NCBI GenBank assembly: GCA_903945375.1
Contig: CAJAVP010000104.1
Span: 1 to 64,000 of the forward strand
DNA length: 64,000 nucleotides
Source: an uncultured Methylococcaceae bacterium
GTDB taxonomy: Bacteria > Pseudomonadota > Gammaproteobacteria > Methylococcales > Methylomonadaceae
Direction of reading: 5' to 3'
Part shown: piece after piece, positions 1 through 10,391 of the stretch
Numbering within the stretch: position 1 is the first letter of the stretch
Layout of the letters: each line of letters begins with the position of its first letter
Made by a program: the position numbers and the translations under genes
Notes under the pieces: model-generated
Told to the model about the DNA's origin: nothing
Databases searched by the model: none
Seen by the model: only the letters and a program-made list of their open reading frames with translations

Positions 1-1
1 G

Positions 2-85
2 GTTCATGCCCGCATTGCTGCCATGAATGTCATGACCTATCTCGGCATGCCGGTTTCCGTCCGGGTAGGGACAACTGCGTCTTAA
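2..85 (+). CDS. C-terminal fragment of a CDS that begins before the window
   Basis: Open frame from base 2: VHARIAAMNVMTYLGMPVSVRVGTTAS then TAA at 83-85; family not recognised. Confidence 0.5.
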   Translation, partial: VHARIAAMNVMTYLGMPVSVRVGTTAS

Positions 86-158
86 TAAAAAAGGGGATAG
101 GGGTAGAATAACCTTCTGATTGTTTATACACCAACGCCAATAGGGACTAACGCTAGAC

Positions 159-360
159 TGCGACAAGCTGACGCGCGGCAAAATGCCATATTTTCATTAT
201 CGAGTGTAGCGGCTAGAATCATCTCACTCTTAACGCAACAGTGCCTCCTAAAAGGGTTTAAGAGTTTTTGTGCGGTTAATTTGCATTAACCGCATTTTTT
301 TTGCCCATCGGTTTACTTCGCTATTATCTGGAGACATTTTGCCGCGCGGCAACTGTCGCA
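159..360. mobile_element. MITE-like element with imperfect terminal inverted repeats
   Basis: TGCGACAAGCTGACGCGCGGCAAAATG (159-185) is an imperfect inverted copy of CATTTTGCCGCGCGGCAACTGTCGCA (335-360); no ORF inside; contains a terminator-like hairpin. Confidence 0.5.
271..302 (+). terminator. Rho-independent terminator-like hairpin
   Basis: TGCGGTTAAT-TTGC-ATTAACCGCA perfect 10-bp stem followed by T8. Confidence 0.75.
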
Positions 361-445
361 TATTTAATTTCTGTTAAGAAAGCTAAAATTAAGCCAATCA
401 CTATTTTGCATTTTGTATATAGATTATTTACCAAAGGATACTGCC

Positions 446-1081
446 ATGTTGAATCAACAAGATTTTTTAACGCTTAACCAACTTGATTTAGACAACAAGC
501 TTATTTTGCCAACCCAAAAATTGCTTAACCAAGTCAATTTACAGCTTAACCGTTTGTATCAAGATATTCGTAGTGCATTGATTGATGCTCATAGTTCTGT
601 TGCTACCACTGCCAAACAGGTTTACGAGCAACCCGGTGAAACCCTAGATGCTTGGTATGAGCAAACGTTGTTACCTCTCTATCGAGAAGGGCAAATCAGT
701 CTGAGTACAGGCACGGAACAGGCGAAGCAGTATTTATACGCTTTTTGGGATAATCCTAGACAGGTAACGGAAGCAAGCGTTGAGCCGCTCACCCTCTATA
801 TGTTGGACGTTGCTGATCAATCGGCACAGTATTGGCTAGCCTTCACGGTAAATCCTGAATTATTTATCAGCACAGCATTCGCGCCTATAACAGAGTATCT
901 GAGTACCCTTAATGATGCCGCAGAAGTTGTTTTAGTCAACGGTTATTACAGCGTGGTGGAGTTGTTCAGTTTATTGATGGCGCAACCTTCCATAACATTG
1001 CAAGCGATGTATCACAATACCTTGTCTGCTTTACTGGAAATCTATTTTGATACTATTTCTTCGCTACTGATCAGCGCGTAA
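446..1081 (+). CDS. Hypothetical alpha-helical protein (possibly phasin-like)
   Basis: ORF track 413..1081; ATG at 446 (MLNQQDFLTLNQLD) is a more likely start than the upstream non-ATG start; helical and Gln/Leu rich. Confidence 0.6.
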   Translation: MLNQQDFLTLNQLDLDNKLILPTQKLLNQVNLQLNRLYQDIRSALIDAHSSVATTAKQVYEQPGETLDAWYEQTLLPLYREGQISLSTGTEQAKQYLYAFWDNPRQVTEASVEPLTLYMLDVADQSAQYWLAFTVNPELFISTAFAPITEYLSTLNDAAEVVLVNGYYSVVELFSLLMAQPSITLQAMYHNTLSALLEIYFDTISSLLISA

Positions 1082-1169
1082 ATGAAAAGGAATACAACAC
1101 GGTGTGGTCATTAGACCCACAATTACCTAAAATCAGCTACGTGTCAGGCCAACTCCTGAGGGGCTTAAC

Positions 1170-2098
1170 GGTTGCCACTTTGGCAACAACCTAATCAAAT
1201 TCATCCTTTACCAATATCATCACCAACACGTCACTCAACCGCTGCTGTTAAAACAATTGCAAGATCTGGGTGTTGACATATCCAGTGGTCGGTTAAGCCC
1301 GTTTATCACCGATGGTCTGGATGTGTTTCATGATGAAAAAGATCAGATACTCCAAGCCGGATTATCCGTATCATCGTACGTGCATACCGATGACACTGGA
1401 GCGCGTCACGATGGCAAAAATGGTTATTGCACGCATATTGGCAATGAACTGTTTGCCTGGTTTAGTCGTACGGAAAGCAAAAGCCGCATTAACTTCCTAA
1501 GCTGTTTAGGCCAACAAGGCAGTGACTACTTTTATGTGCTGAATGCCGACGCCTTCACGTATATGAAACAACAAAAACTGCCGCAGGTTTTGTTATCGCG
1601 TCTTGAGGGTTAAAGTGACGTGGTGTGTACCCTACCGCTAGCCCATCCTGCGGAGAATGCAGTACGTATCGAAACCGCCCTTGATTGGGAGAAATGGCTG
1701 GATCAGCATGACATCAAAAACAAACGGCATCGGAGAATTGTCACCGAAGGTGCGTTAATGGGCGGTTTGTTAGCCCAAGGTATTCACCTTGAGTATTGTC
1801 AGCGATGATGCCTGACAATTTAATGTCTTTGACCATGCCTTATGTTGGATTCACGCGGAACGGCTGTAGATGATATACGTGAACAACTCTGGCAGATATA
1901 CCGAGATATGAAAGCCGACAAACTTAATCCGACGGCAAGCCAGGCTGAAGACATCAAATGTGATACCTTTGCCAGCTTAAAAAAGACCTGCCTAAAGCAC
2001 AAGCAATGTATTGGCATTATCTTAAGGATAGGCAGCTGGGCGGAAACACCATTCCGCCATCGCCTGATTTGATTCGGGCAGCGGCTACCTGTGGGTAA
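1170..2098 (+). pseudogene. Decayed IS66-like transposase (C-terminal part, several frameshifts)
   Basis: Frames broken around 1613-1620, 1808-1842 and ~2005 but in transposase order: NLIKFILYQYHHQHVTQPLLLKQLQDLGV..., VHTDDTGARHDGKNGYCTHIGNELFAWFSRTESKSRINFL, DTFASLKKTC, ending YWHYLKDRQLGGNTIPPSPDLIRAAATCG*. Confidence 0.75.
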
Positions 2099-2213
2099 TG
2101 AGAAGTTACATATTCTTGGGCTATCTCATTGACTGTTTTGTTGCCTTTCATAGCTTCTAACGCGACTTTAACTTTTTGTGGCCGGTCATTATCGTGCGCT
2201 TTTTTTCGCTCAT
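2096..2213 (-). pseudogene. IS3-family OrfA N-terminal remnant
   Basis: Reverse strand reads MSEKKRTIMTGHKK then, after a frameshift, KVKVALEAMKGNKTVNEIAQEY, typical of IS3-family OrfA helix-turn-helix regions; truncated against the IS66-like remnant. Confidence 0.6.
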
Positions 2214-2282
2214 TTCGGTCTATCTTTTTTGATAAACACTATCCTATCGTACTGTCTGGATTTCGGGTTCTACTCTATTCGT

Positions 2283-2924
2283 TTAGTCTTGCTCATTTTT
2301 CGCTTGAAATAATAAGTGTGCCATTTTATTCGCTTTGGTTTTCAAATAGCCCAGATTATCGGTATTAGCAGGTATTTCAATGGGAATACGTTTGCTCACC
2401 CTAATGCCTAAGTGCGTCAATCCGTCTATTTTTTCGGGGTTATTGGTGATCAACTCAACTGATTTGATTTGTAAATCGTCAAGCATCAAAGCGGCAATCG
2501 TGTAATCGCGCTCATCCGCTTGATAGCCTAAATGAAGATTGGCATCAACCGTATCCATACCCTGATCCTGCAAGTTATAAGCTAGCAACTTTTTAAGCAA
2601 GCCAATACCCCGACCTTCCTGACGCAGATAAATTAATACGCCACAACCTGCTTGATCAATTAAAGCCATTGCCAGCGCTAATTGCTCACCGCAATCACAA
2701 CGCCTAGAGCCTAAGACATCACCTGTAAAACATTCTGAATGGATACGAACGGGCACATTCTCTTGATGAGCTACATCACCTTTAACAAGAGCAATATGTT
2801 CTTTATCGTCTATGTTATTGCTGTAATAGTGCAGAATGAATGTGCCATGCTCGGTAGGAATAGGTGTTTTTACTAGATTTTCTAATTTTGGCTTCACGTC
2901 AGTTGTTATTTTAAGATAATTCAA
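2283..2924 (-). CDS. ribA: GTP cyclohydrolase II
   Basis: HSECFTGDVLGSRRCDCGEQL and YLRQEGRGIGL motifs. Confidence 0.93.
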   Translation of the reverse strand: MNYLKITTDVKPKLENLVKTPIPTEHGTFILHYYSNNIDDKEHIALVKGDVAHQENVPVRIHSECFTGDVLGSRRCDCGEQLALAMALIDQAGCGVLIYLRQEGRGIGLLKKLLAYNLQDQGMDTVDANLHLGYQADERDYTIAALMLDDLQIKSVELITNNPEKIDGLTHLGIRVSKRIPIEIPANTDNLGYLKTKANKMAHLLFQAKNEQD

Positions 2925-3377
2925 AGAAAGTATATTTCGGCCACAATGGCAACAAAAATCAATTTTTAGTGTATTTTACATGAGTCGTGTGGACTTAGCG
3001 CCATAAATACCAAGGCTTTTAATCTGTCAAAGACAGTAAGCGATAATGAAGAGGGATTTTTTCATAATTAGCCCAAAATTTAATTTTAGAAAACGGTAAA
3101 GCTGTTTTAAAAGAGCCTTTTTAAACTTAAAAAAACCGACACACAGACCGACCGCTAAAATCATTACTCTCTAATTTAAATCAACAAATCATTCATTTTA
3201 TGTTTTTGTGAGCCAACGTTCAGATCCGAATAAGCCTTAAAAACTTTCTTGACTTTATCTTATAAAAAGCCGACGATTAAACATACCTAATCAGCATGTC
3301 TTAGGGTATTTATAAATTGATTTTGCAATCCCACCCGTTTACTCGGCTTTATCAACTATAGCCATGAGGATAACATC

Positions 3378-3737
3378 ATGAACACTATTTCAAATTTACC
3401 AAACAGCTCGGTTAACACCTCCTCTTCCACTGCATCCGCTTTGCGGGCACAAAATCTAGAAAGTAACGAGCCTGCCGTAGAATCAAAACCCGATAATAGT
3501 CAAGACAGTAGCCTGTCTGTATCCAAAGAAACGGTTAGTTTGTCAGATTCATCAATCAAACTTTCTAAATCCGTTCCAGCCATTATCAGTGGCAAATCTT
3601 CTGCCATCGAAACGAGCAGCCAAGCCCAGCAAACTACAGATTTTTTAGCCGCTGGCTTCGCAAATAATCCTGCTCAAGCACGAGGCGCTTTTAGCAATGT
3701 CAACTCAGGTGTCGTCAGTGCCTCTCTAATGAATTGA
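3378..3737 (+). CDS. Hypothetical Ser-rich low-complexity protein
   Basis: 119-aa ORF, ATG after GAGGATAACATC; VSLSDSSIKLSKS segment; family not established. Confidence 0.6.
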   Translation: MNTISNLPNSSVNTSSSTASALRAQNLESNEPAVESKPDNSQDSSLSVSKETVSLSDSSIKLSKSVPAIISGKSSAIETSSQAQQTTDFLAAGFANNPAQARGAFSNVNSGVVSASLMN

Positions 3738-3821
3738 GGCCCATTTCTCCGTCTCTTCATAACGCAGTCACTGCCATTTCATAAAATGGCAGTGACTAGA
3801 TAGCAAATCCATTATCAATTC

Positions 3822-4418
3822 TCACAAACACATCAGGTTGATCTGCTGCACTGCGCGATGAATCAAGCGTGCAAAAGCGTTAATTGCGCCTTTTGCATCA
3901 GCTGTTGAGCTAGCTTGCTCAAATGGCATAGATTGCTTAAAAACCAATTGACTTTCCCTATCATAAGCTTCGACTAACAGACTTAACAGCACTCGCGAGC
4001 GCTCCGGCGTATCAAATTGTTGTTCAAAATCTAACACATGAATCCGTAACCGATAAATAGCTGAAGCTGTCTTGCAATAATCCGCCTGATTAGCTAAACC
4101 AGGTAAGCTGGTCTCCACTTTATCTAGCGACTGAGCCTTTTGACTCAACAAATATTGCTCAAATAATTGCACTGGCGGTGCAATCCAGCGATCTTTCGCA
4201 TAATATCTAATTTGTGTCTTGTCGGCGTAGTTAAGCCGGTAGCGAATGCGAGTATCGGTTAGCCATTCTGGAGCAGTCACATCAATCTTGATGCCTTCTG
4301 TTACTAAGCGGGCTTGATGGGTAATCGGCACACCAAAATCATGAACCGCAATCGGTTCAGGCGAGGTACTGCAAGCGACACTGCCGATAATAAATAAGCT
4401 GATGAAGAATACATTCAT
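3822..4418 (-). CDS. ABC-type transport auxiliary lipoprotein (PqiC/YmbA-like)
   Basis: Lipobox-like N-terminus (IGSVACSTSP); position as last gene of the Mla-type operon. Confidence 0.75.
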   Translation of the reverse strand: MNVFFISLFIIGSVACSTSPEPIAVHDFGVPITHQARLVTEGIKIDVTAPEWLTDTRIRYRLNYADKTQIRYYAKDRWIAPPVQLFEQYLLSQKAQSLDKVETSLPGLANQADYCKTASAIYRLRIHVLDFEQQFDTPERSRVLLSLLVEAYDRESQLVFKQSMPFEQASSTADAKGAINAFARLIHRAVQQINLMCL

Positions 4419-5407
4419 TTCGGCACCTCAAAACCGCTCTCACCCGGGCCGGGTAGCACAGCATCATTCCCTAGCAACAAACTTTGAGGGTTATTCTCAA
4501 TGCTTGTCGCCATCCGTTTAACGTGTAAGCTGGTTGTGCGTAATTCATCTAATAAGTCATTCATTTTTGGTAAGGTGGTTTGTCTAAAATCATCGCTAGT
4601 GGCTTTACCTGTATCCGCCAAATCGCCTATTTTGATACTAAGATTTTTGACACGCCCCGTTAAATCCTGCAATTCTCCCGTCAAGCTATCAAAATGCTGT
4701 AAGGTTTTACGGGCATCAGCACTTAAAGCGGGCACTTGCGCTAAAGCGAAATCAACCCGACGTTGTAAATCAGCTAATTTAGCTGTCAGACCATTCAGAT
4801 GATCCAAAATATTAGCAATATTATCGGTATTTTTATCGTCCAACAAAACGCTCAGTCGAATCATTAAATGATCTGCTTTTTTAAGTAAATCCTCACCTGA
4901 GTTCATTAATTTATCAGTCAGTGAGGGTTTTAATGGAATTCGATACAAAGGATTATTGCCAGAAGGCAGTGGTTCTGCAATCGTGCCGGCATCTTCTAAA
5001 TTGATCTGAGTTAAGCCCGTCACGCCTTTTAACTGTAAGTTGGCAAAAACACCTCGGCTTAAAATAATCGTTTTATCAACTTCAATAGGCACTAAAATCG
5101 TTCCGGTGTCATTTGGATCAAACTGAATATTTAACACCTTACCCACGGCTATGCCTCTAAAAAAAACCACCGACTCAGGGTTTAGCCCCGAAACCGAGGC
5201 CCGTGTTGAAACGACATACAAATTGCGCTCACGTTCAAAATGCCCTAGCCAGTAAACAATTACAACGGTCATTAACACTAACGTGACTAGGAAAAAACCT
5301 GTTAATGCCGCATGATTATCTCTGCCCATCACTGGCCTCTTACTATTGAAAAACACGCTTAGCGCGTTGATTATGAAAAAATTGTGCGATGAACGGATGC
5401 TCGCCAT
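4415..5407 (-). CDS. mlaD: MlaD-family (MCE domain) protein
   Basis: Single TM then SGLNPESVVFFRGIAVGKVLNIQFDPND; overlaps neighbouring genes. Confidence 0.85.
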   Translation of the reverse strand: MASIRSSHNFFIINALSVFFNSKRPVMGRDNHAALTGFFLVTLVLMTVVIVYWLGHFERERNLYVVSTRASVSGLNPESVVFFRGIAVGKVLNIQFDPNDTGTILVPIEVDKTIILSRGVFANLQLKGVTGLTQINLEDAGTIAEPLPSGNNPLYRIPLKPSLTDKLMNSGEDLLKKADHLMIRLSVLLDDKNTDNIANILDHLNGLTAKLADLQRRVDFALAQVPALSADARKTLQHFDSLTGELQDLTGRVKNLSIKIGDLADTGKATSDDFRQTTLPKMNDLLDELRTTSLHVKRMATSIENNPQSLLLGNDAVLPGPGESGFEVPK

Positions 5408-6101
5408 TCATCACCTCCGCTAATGTACCGTAGGCCACCAAATGGCGATCAGCCAATACCGCAATTTGTGTGCATAAATCACGCAAAATATCCAAATCAT
5501 GCGTCACCATCACCACAGTAAACGCCAATTCTTGATGCAAATTTGACAATAAATTAACAAAATCCTGGCTAGCAATAGGATCAAGACCGGCCGTTGGCTC
5601 GTCCAACAGTAATAAACTAGGCTCCAAAATCAATGCCCGCGCTAATGCTACACGTTTAATCATGCCTCCGGATAAATCAGCCGGTTTTAAACGTGCATCT
5701 TGTTGGCTTAAACCAACGCTTTCTAATTTCATGAGTACCAGCCTAGTGATTAATTTAGTCTCGTTAAAACCCAACTCACGCAAGGGAAAAGCAATATTTT
5801 CAAATACACTCAACGCACTAAACAAAGCCCCTTTTTGAAATAACATCCCGCAATTCGTCCGTAATTGCCGTTTGTAATCAGCTGCGTTGAGTAATGATTG
5901 CCCCATCACGTAGATATCGCCCTGACTCGGTTGTTGTAAGCCAATTAATTCACGTAGCAGCGTTGTTTTTCCGCAGCCTGATGCGCCGACTAAGCCTAAA
6001 ATTTCGCCATGCGGCAAACATAAATTAATATCTTGATGAATGAGTTTATCGCCAAACCGCGTCCAAACCTGTACTAGCTTGATGGCACAAGAGTCGCTCA
6101 T
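5343..6101 (-). CDS. mlaF: ABC transporter ATP-binding protein, MlaF-like
   Basis: Walker A GASGCGKTT, signature LSGGMIKRVALARAL, Walker B LLLLDEPTAGLDP. Confidence 0.88.
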   Translation of the reverse strand: MSDSCAIKLVQVWTRFGDKLIHQDINLCLPHGEILGLVGASGCGKTTLLRELIGLQQPSQGDIYVMGQSLLNAADYKRQLRTNCGMLFQKGALFSALSVFENIAFPLRELGFNETKLITRLVLMKLESVGLSQQDARLKPADLSGGMIKRVALARALILEPSLLLLDEPTAGLDPIASQDFVNLLSNLHQELAFTVVMVTHDLDILRDLCTQIAVLADRHLVAYGTLAEVMNGEHPFIAQFFHNQRAKRVFQ

Positions 6102-7225
6102 GGCATACCTGTATTCATGAATAAAATCGCAAACACCGCGTCAATCATAATCACCAAAGTAATGGCAGCAACCACAGAATTAGTGGTTTGATTACCCAAA
6201 CTAACCGTATTCGGTTGAATACGAAACCCATAGTAACAAGCAACCAAGGCAATCACCAAGCCAAATACCATGCTTTTACCTAAGCCAATCAACACATTGG
6301 ATAAAGGCACCGCATCGGGCAAACGTTGAAAAAATTGTTGATAATTAATATCGAGCGTATCTTGCGCCGAAAACATGCCGCCACACAACGCCATACTACT
6401 GGTCCACACGCTTAATAACGGCATAGCCACAGCTAACGCAAAAACTTTTGGCAAAACCAAACGCAGCGAATGAGAAATACCCATTGCCGACAAAGCATCT
6501 AATTCTTCCGTAACGCGCATAATACCAATTTGTGCCGTCATTGCTGATCCGGAACGACCGGCAACTAAAATGGCGGCCAATAAAGGCCCCAGCTCTCGAA
6601 TAATGCTCAAACCCAAAATATTGATGATATAAATTTCCGCGCCAAACATTTTTAGCTGCAAGGCCGACAAATAACTCAGCACAATACCAATTAGAAAACC
6701 AACTAATGCGGTAATCCCCAACGCTCGAACACCTGCATCATAAATCGCTCGAGAAATTTCCGCCCAAGGCATTCGATTTGGATAACGGACAACATAAAAA
6801 CTATCCAGTACTAATTGACCCAACAGAATAAAAAAAGCGACTAATTGTGCGACAACACCGGCCATTACAAGCTGAAGTCCTTGCGATAATCGGGCATACG
6901 ACAGTGTGTGAGGAGCGCTTATATCGTCAATGACTTGTGTTTGCCAACGCGCAAACCGTGGTCGATGTTCTGGTTTTAATTGCAACGAGGTCGGTAAACA
7001 TTCCCCCCATGCTTGCCATAATAGCAAAGTGCCCACGCTATCGAGCGCCGTAACCGAGCGCATATCCCAGCTTAGATTAGGTTTAGTCAGGTATTGGCTA
7101 ATTTGTTGATTGATCGTAGCTTGATCGACTAAAGTGCGAACCGTCCAAGTGCCGGACAAATGAGCACAATACAACCCGTTGTCGAGATGAATCAGTTCTA
7201 TCAAAGGAGCAGAAGACAGCAGCAT
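6098..7225 (-). CDS. mlaE: ABC transporter permease MlaE-like with N-terminal STAS-like extension
   Basis: MlaE core (GPLLAAILVAGRSGSAMTAQIGIMRVTEELDAL) preceded by ~120 aa STAS-like region. Confidence 0.87.
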   Translation of the reverse strand: MLLSSAPLIELIHLDNGLYCAHLSGTWTVRTLVDQATINQQISQYLTKPNLSWDMRSVTALDSVGTLLLWQAWGECLPTSLQLKPEHRPRFARWQTQVIDDISAPHTLSYARLSQGLQLVMAGVVAQLVAFFILLGQLVLDSFYVVRYPNRMPWAEISRAIYDAGVRALGITALVGFLIGIVLSYLSALQLKMFGAEIYIINILGLSIIRELGPLLAAILVAGRSGSAMTAQIGIMRVTEELDALSAMGISHSLRLVLPKVFALAVAMPLLSVWTSSMALCGGMFSAQDTLDINYQQFFQRLPDAVPLSNVLIGLGKSMVFGLVIALVACYYGFRIQPNTVSLGNQTTNSVVAAITLVIMIDAVFAILFMNTGMP

Positions 7226-7603
7226 TTTAGTAAAAATTATTTTAAAGACAGATTAATGATCAGGAAGTCCAGCGGATTTTATGATAAAGCCATTACCTCA
7301 ATTAAGCGAGATTCAACTATCTAATCTTCCAAATTAATGACGACGCACTTAAAAAAACAGGACAAGCGGTAAGGCTTAATCGGTTCTAGCTTAAGTAGGT
7401 AGGCTAAACTGAGTCATTTATTGTCTGGACAATGGGCTTCACTATAATTGCTGGCTCACTGCTAAGTTAGACGATATTCCTCAGCTCTATGTTAAAATTC
7501 CGCTCCGTTAAAAACATAAACAACGATCACTCATGTTTTTACACTACTTTTCAGCCTATTTGCTGAAAACTCTTTTAACCCCAGCTTTCATTAAATACTC
7601 TAT

Positions 7604-8833
7604 ATGAACAAACCCAAAAAAGTCGCTATTCTCACTGCGGGCGGACTGGCTCCCTGTTTAAGTTCCGCTATTGGCAGCCTAATCGAACGTTATACCGAAA
7701 TTGACCCTAGCATTGAAATTATTTGCTACCGCAGTGGCTATAAAGGGCTTTTACTCGGTGATTCTTATACCGTAACCCCTGAAATACGTGAAAAAGCCGG
7801 TCTTTTACACCGTTTTGGTGGTTCACCCATTGGTAACAGCCGTGTCAAATTGACTAATGTTAGTGATTGCATTAAGCGTGGCTTGGTTCAAGAAGGTCAA
7901 GACCCACAAAAAGTCGCGGCCGATCAATTAATTAAAGACGGCGTGGATATTTTACACACCATCGGCGGTGACGATACTAACACCGCAGCTGCTGATTTGG
8001 CGGCTTTCCTTGCCAGAAATAACTATGGCTTAACCGTTATCGGCTTACCTAAAACGGTTGATAATGATGTGTATCCGATTAAACAATCGTTAGGCGCATG
8101 GACGGCGGCTGAGCAAGGTGCGCGTTATTTTTGGAATGTTGTTGCAGAAAACAATGCTAACCCACGCATGTTAATCGTCCATGAAGTGATGGGACGTAAT
8201 TGTGGCTGGCTGACTGCCGCTACTGCCTTGGAATATCGCAAATTACTGGATCGTGCGGAATGGTTGCCTGAATTGGGTTTAGATCGTAACGCCTTTGAAG
8301 TTCATGGTGTATTCGTTCCTGAAATGGCAATGGATATTGCCGCTGAAGCAGATCGTCTGCGTGCAGTGATGGATACCGTTGATTGCGTGAATATTTTTGT
8401 TTCTGAAGGTGCAGGCGTTGAGGCAATTGTCGCGCAAATGCAAGCCAAAGGCGAAGAAGTGCCGCGTGATGCGTTTGGTCATATCAAGTTAGATGCTATT
8501 AATCCTGGCAAATGGTTTGGCGAGCAATTTGCCAGCATGATTGGCGCAGAAAAAACCTTAGTACAAAAATCAGGTTATTTTGCCCGCGCTTCTGCGGCTA
8601 ATATCGAAGATATTCGCTTGATTAAATCTTGTGCAGATCTTGCGGTTGAGTGTGCTATGCGCCGTGAATCGGGTGTTATGGGGCATGATGAAGATAATGG
8701 CAATGTCTTACGTGCTATTGAATTTCCGCGTATCAAAGGCGGGAAACCATTTGACTTAGAAACATCTTGGTTTACACAGACGTTAGCAGACCTCGGTCAA
8801 ACTAAAGGGGCTAAAGTCGACATCAGTCACTAA
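7604..8833 (+). CDS. pfp: PPi-dependent 6-phosphofructokinase
   Basis: ATP-PFK/PPi-PFK fold motifs; IGGDDTNTAAADL (GGDDT typical of PPi enzymes), GLPKTVDNDV. Confidence 0.9.
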   Translation: MNKPKKVAILTAGGLAPCLSSAIGSLIERYTEIDPSIEIICYRSGYKGLLLGDSYTVTPEIREKAGLLHRFGGSPIGNSRVKLTNVSDCIKRGLVQEGQDPQKVAADQLIKDGVDILHTIGGDDTNTAAADLAAFLARNNYGLTVIGLPKTVDNDVYPIKQSLGAWTAAEQGARYFWNVVAENNANPRMLIVHEVMGRNCGWLTAATALEYRKLLDRAEWLPELGLDRNAFEVHGVFVPEMAMDIAAEADRLRAVMDTVDCVNIFVSEGAGVEAIVAQMQAKGEEVPRDAFGHIKLDAINPGKWFGEQFASMIGAEKTLVQKSGYFARASAANIEDIRLIKSCADLAVECAMRRESGVMGHDEDNGNVLRAIEFPRIKGGKPFDLETSWFTQTLADLGQTKGAKVDISH

Positions 8834-8850
8834 AGCCTCAGGAAACCACA

Positions 8851-8886
8851 ATGCGGCGATGTTAGCTCTAACACCGCCGCATTTTT
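8851..8886 (+). terminator. Terminator hairpin downstream of pfp
   Basis: ATGCGGCG...CGCCGCAT stem followed by T-run. Confidence 0.75.
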
Positions 8887-8970
8887 GTAATATCGTGGCA
8901 CAGGGTTCTGCTGTAATTCCTATTTTCCAGTATAATCGCCGCTATTTTTTAACTCAGGGTAAAAAACACT

Positions 8971-10185
8971 ATGTCAGAAATTAATAAAGTGGTATTGGCT
9001 TATTCGGGGGGCTTAGATACTTCCGTTATTCTTAAATGGCTACAAGATGTTTATCACTGTGAAGTAGTGACGTTCACAGCCGATTTAGGACAAGGTGAGG
9101 AAGTTGAGCCGGCTCGTACTAAAGCCTTATCATTAGGCATTAAAGAAATTTATATTGACGACTTGCGCGAAGAATTTGCGCGTGATTTCGTTTTCCCTAT
9201 GTTTCGTGCAAATACCATCTATGAAGGCGAATATCTGCTGGGCACCTCTATTGCCCGTCCTCTGATTGCCAAACGTCTCATTGAAATCGCCAATGAAACT
9301 GGCGCCAATGCGATTGCCCACGGTGCGACCGGCAAAGGTAACGACCAAGTACGTTTTGAGCTAGGTGCTTATGCGCTGCGCCCCGATATTCATATCATTG
9401 CGCCTTGGCGGGAATGGAACTTAACCTCACGACAAACCTTACTGGATTATGCCGAGCAACATGGCATTCCCGTCGAAATGAAACACGGCAAATCGTCGCC
9501 TTATTCTATGGATGCGAACTTACTGCATATCTCTTATGAAGGTCGCGTTTTAGAAGATCCTTGGGCTGAGCCTGAAGAAGCCATGTGGCGCTGGACAGTC
9601 TCGCCTGAAGCGGCGCCTGACCAAGCAACTTATATCGAATTAACCTATCGCCAAGGCGATATCGTCGCGATTAATGACGAACCACAATCTCCCGCCCAAG
9701 TTTTAGCTAACCTGAATAAAATCGCCGGTGAAAATGGTATTGGACGCTTGGATATTGTTGAAAATCGTTATGTCGGCATGAAATCGCGTGGCTGCTATGA
9801 AACACCCGCCGGTACGGTCATGTTAAAAGCCCATCGTGCGATTGAATCACTGACCTTAGATCGTGAAGTTGCCCATTTGAAAGATGAGCTGATGCCACGT
9901 TATGCCTCGTTAATTTATAACGGCTATTGGTGGAGTCCTGAGCGTGAAATGCTGCAAACCATGATTGACGCGTCCCAAATCTCTGTTAATGGCAAAGTCA
10001 GACTTAAGTTATATAAAGGCAATGTCATCGTAGTCGGTCGCAACTCAGAAACCGACAGTCTATTTGATGAAAGTATTGCTACGTTTGAAGAAGATGGCGG
10101 GGCTTATGATCAAAAAGATGCCGCCGGGTTTATTAAGCTGAATGCGCTAAGAATGCGAATTGCAGCGGCTAAACGTTTGAAATAA
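8971..10185 (+). CDS. argG: Argininosuccinate synthase
   Basis: [32 protein letters not shown]. Confidence 0.97.
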   Translation: MSEINKVVLAYSGGLDTSVILKWLQDVYHCEVVTFTADLGQGEEVEPARTKALSLGIKEIYIDDLREEFARDFVFPMFRANTIYEGEYLLGTSIARPLIAKRLIEIANETGANAIAHGATGKGNDQVRFELGAYALRPDIHIIAPWREWNLTSRQTLLDYAEQHGIPVEMKHGKSSPYSMDANLLHISYEGRVLEDPWAEPEEAMWRWTVSPEAAPDQATYIELTYRQGDIVAINDEPQSPAQVLANLNKIAGENGIGRLDIVENRYVGMKSRGCYETPAGTVMLKAHRAIESLTLDREVAHLKDELMPRYASLIYNGYWWSPEREMLQTMIDASQISVNGKVRLKLYKGNVIVVGRNSETDSLFDESIATFEEDGGAYDQKDAAGFIKLNALRMRIAAAKRLK

Positions 10186-10242
10186 TTTGGACAATCGTTT
10201 AACCTCTATAACTGTATAAGAATACAGATCAGTCCTAGACTG

Positions 10243-10268
10243 CATTCCCAAGCCGGAGCTTGGGAATG
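10243..10268. repeat. Perfect palindromic hairpin (REP-like)
   Basis: CATTCCCAAGC-CGGA-GCTTGGGAATG, 11-bp perfect stem. Confidence 0.7.
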
Positions 10269-10391
10269 AGCGAACCAATAATACAGGACAAAATAAATTA
10301 AGCTTGTATCATGCACCGTCCGCTAGCCACATAATAATAAAAATATTGATCTGATCAGGCTGTTTTTTGCCTGACCCTAAAGGAAATCACC

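Noticed and set aside
1820-2368. Small ORFs at 1820-2017 (-) and 2129-2368 (+)
   Set aside because: Explained as antisense or out-of-frame readings of IS66-like and IS3-like transposase remnants and the ribA 3' end.
3240-3300. Possible sigma-28 promoter (GCCGACGA) upstream of the 3378 gene
   Set aside because: No acceptable TAAA -35 element at the required spacing.
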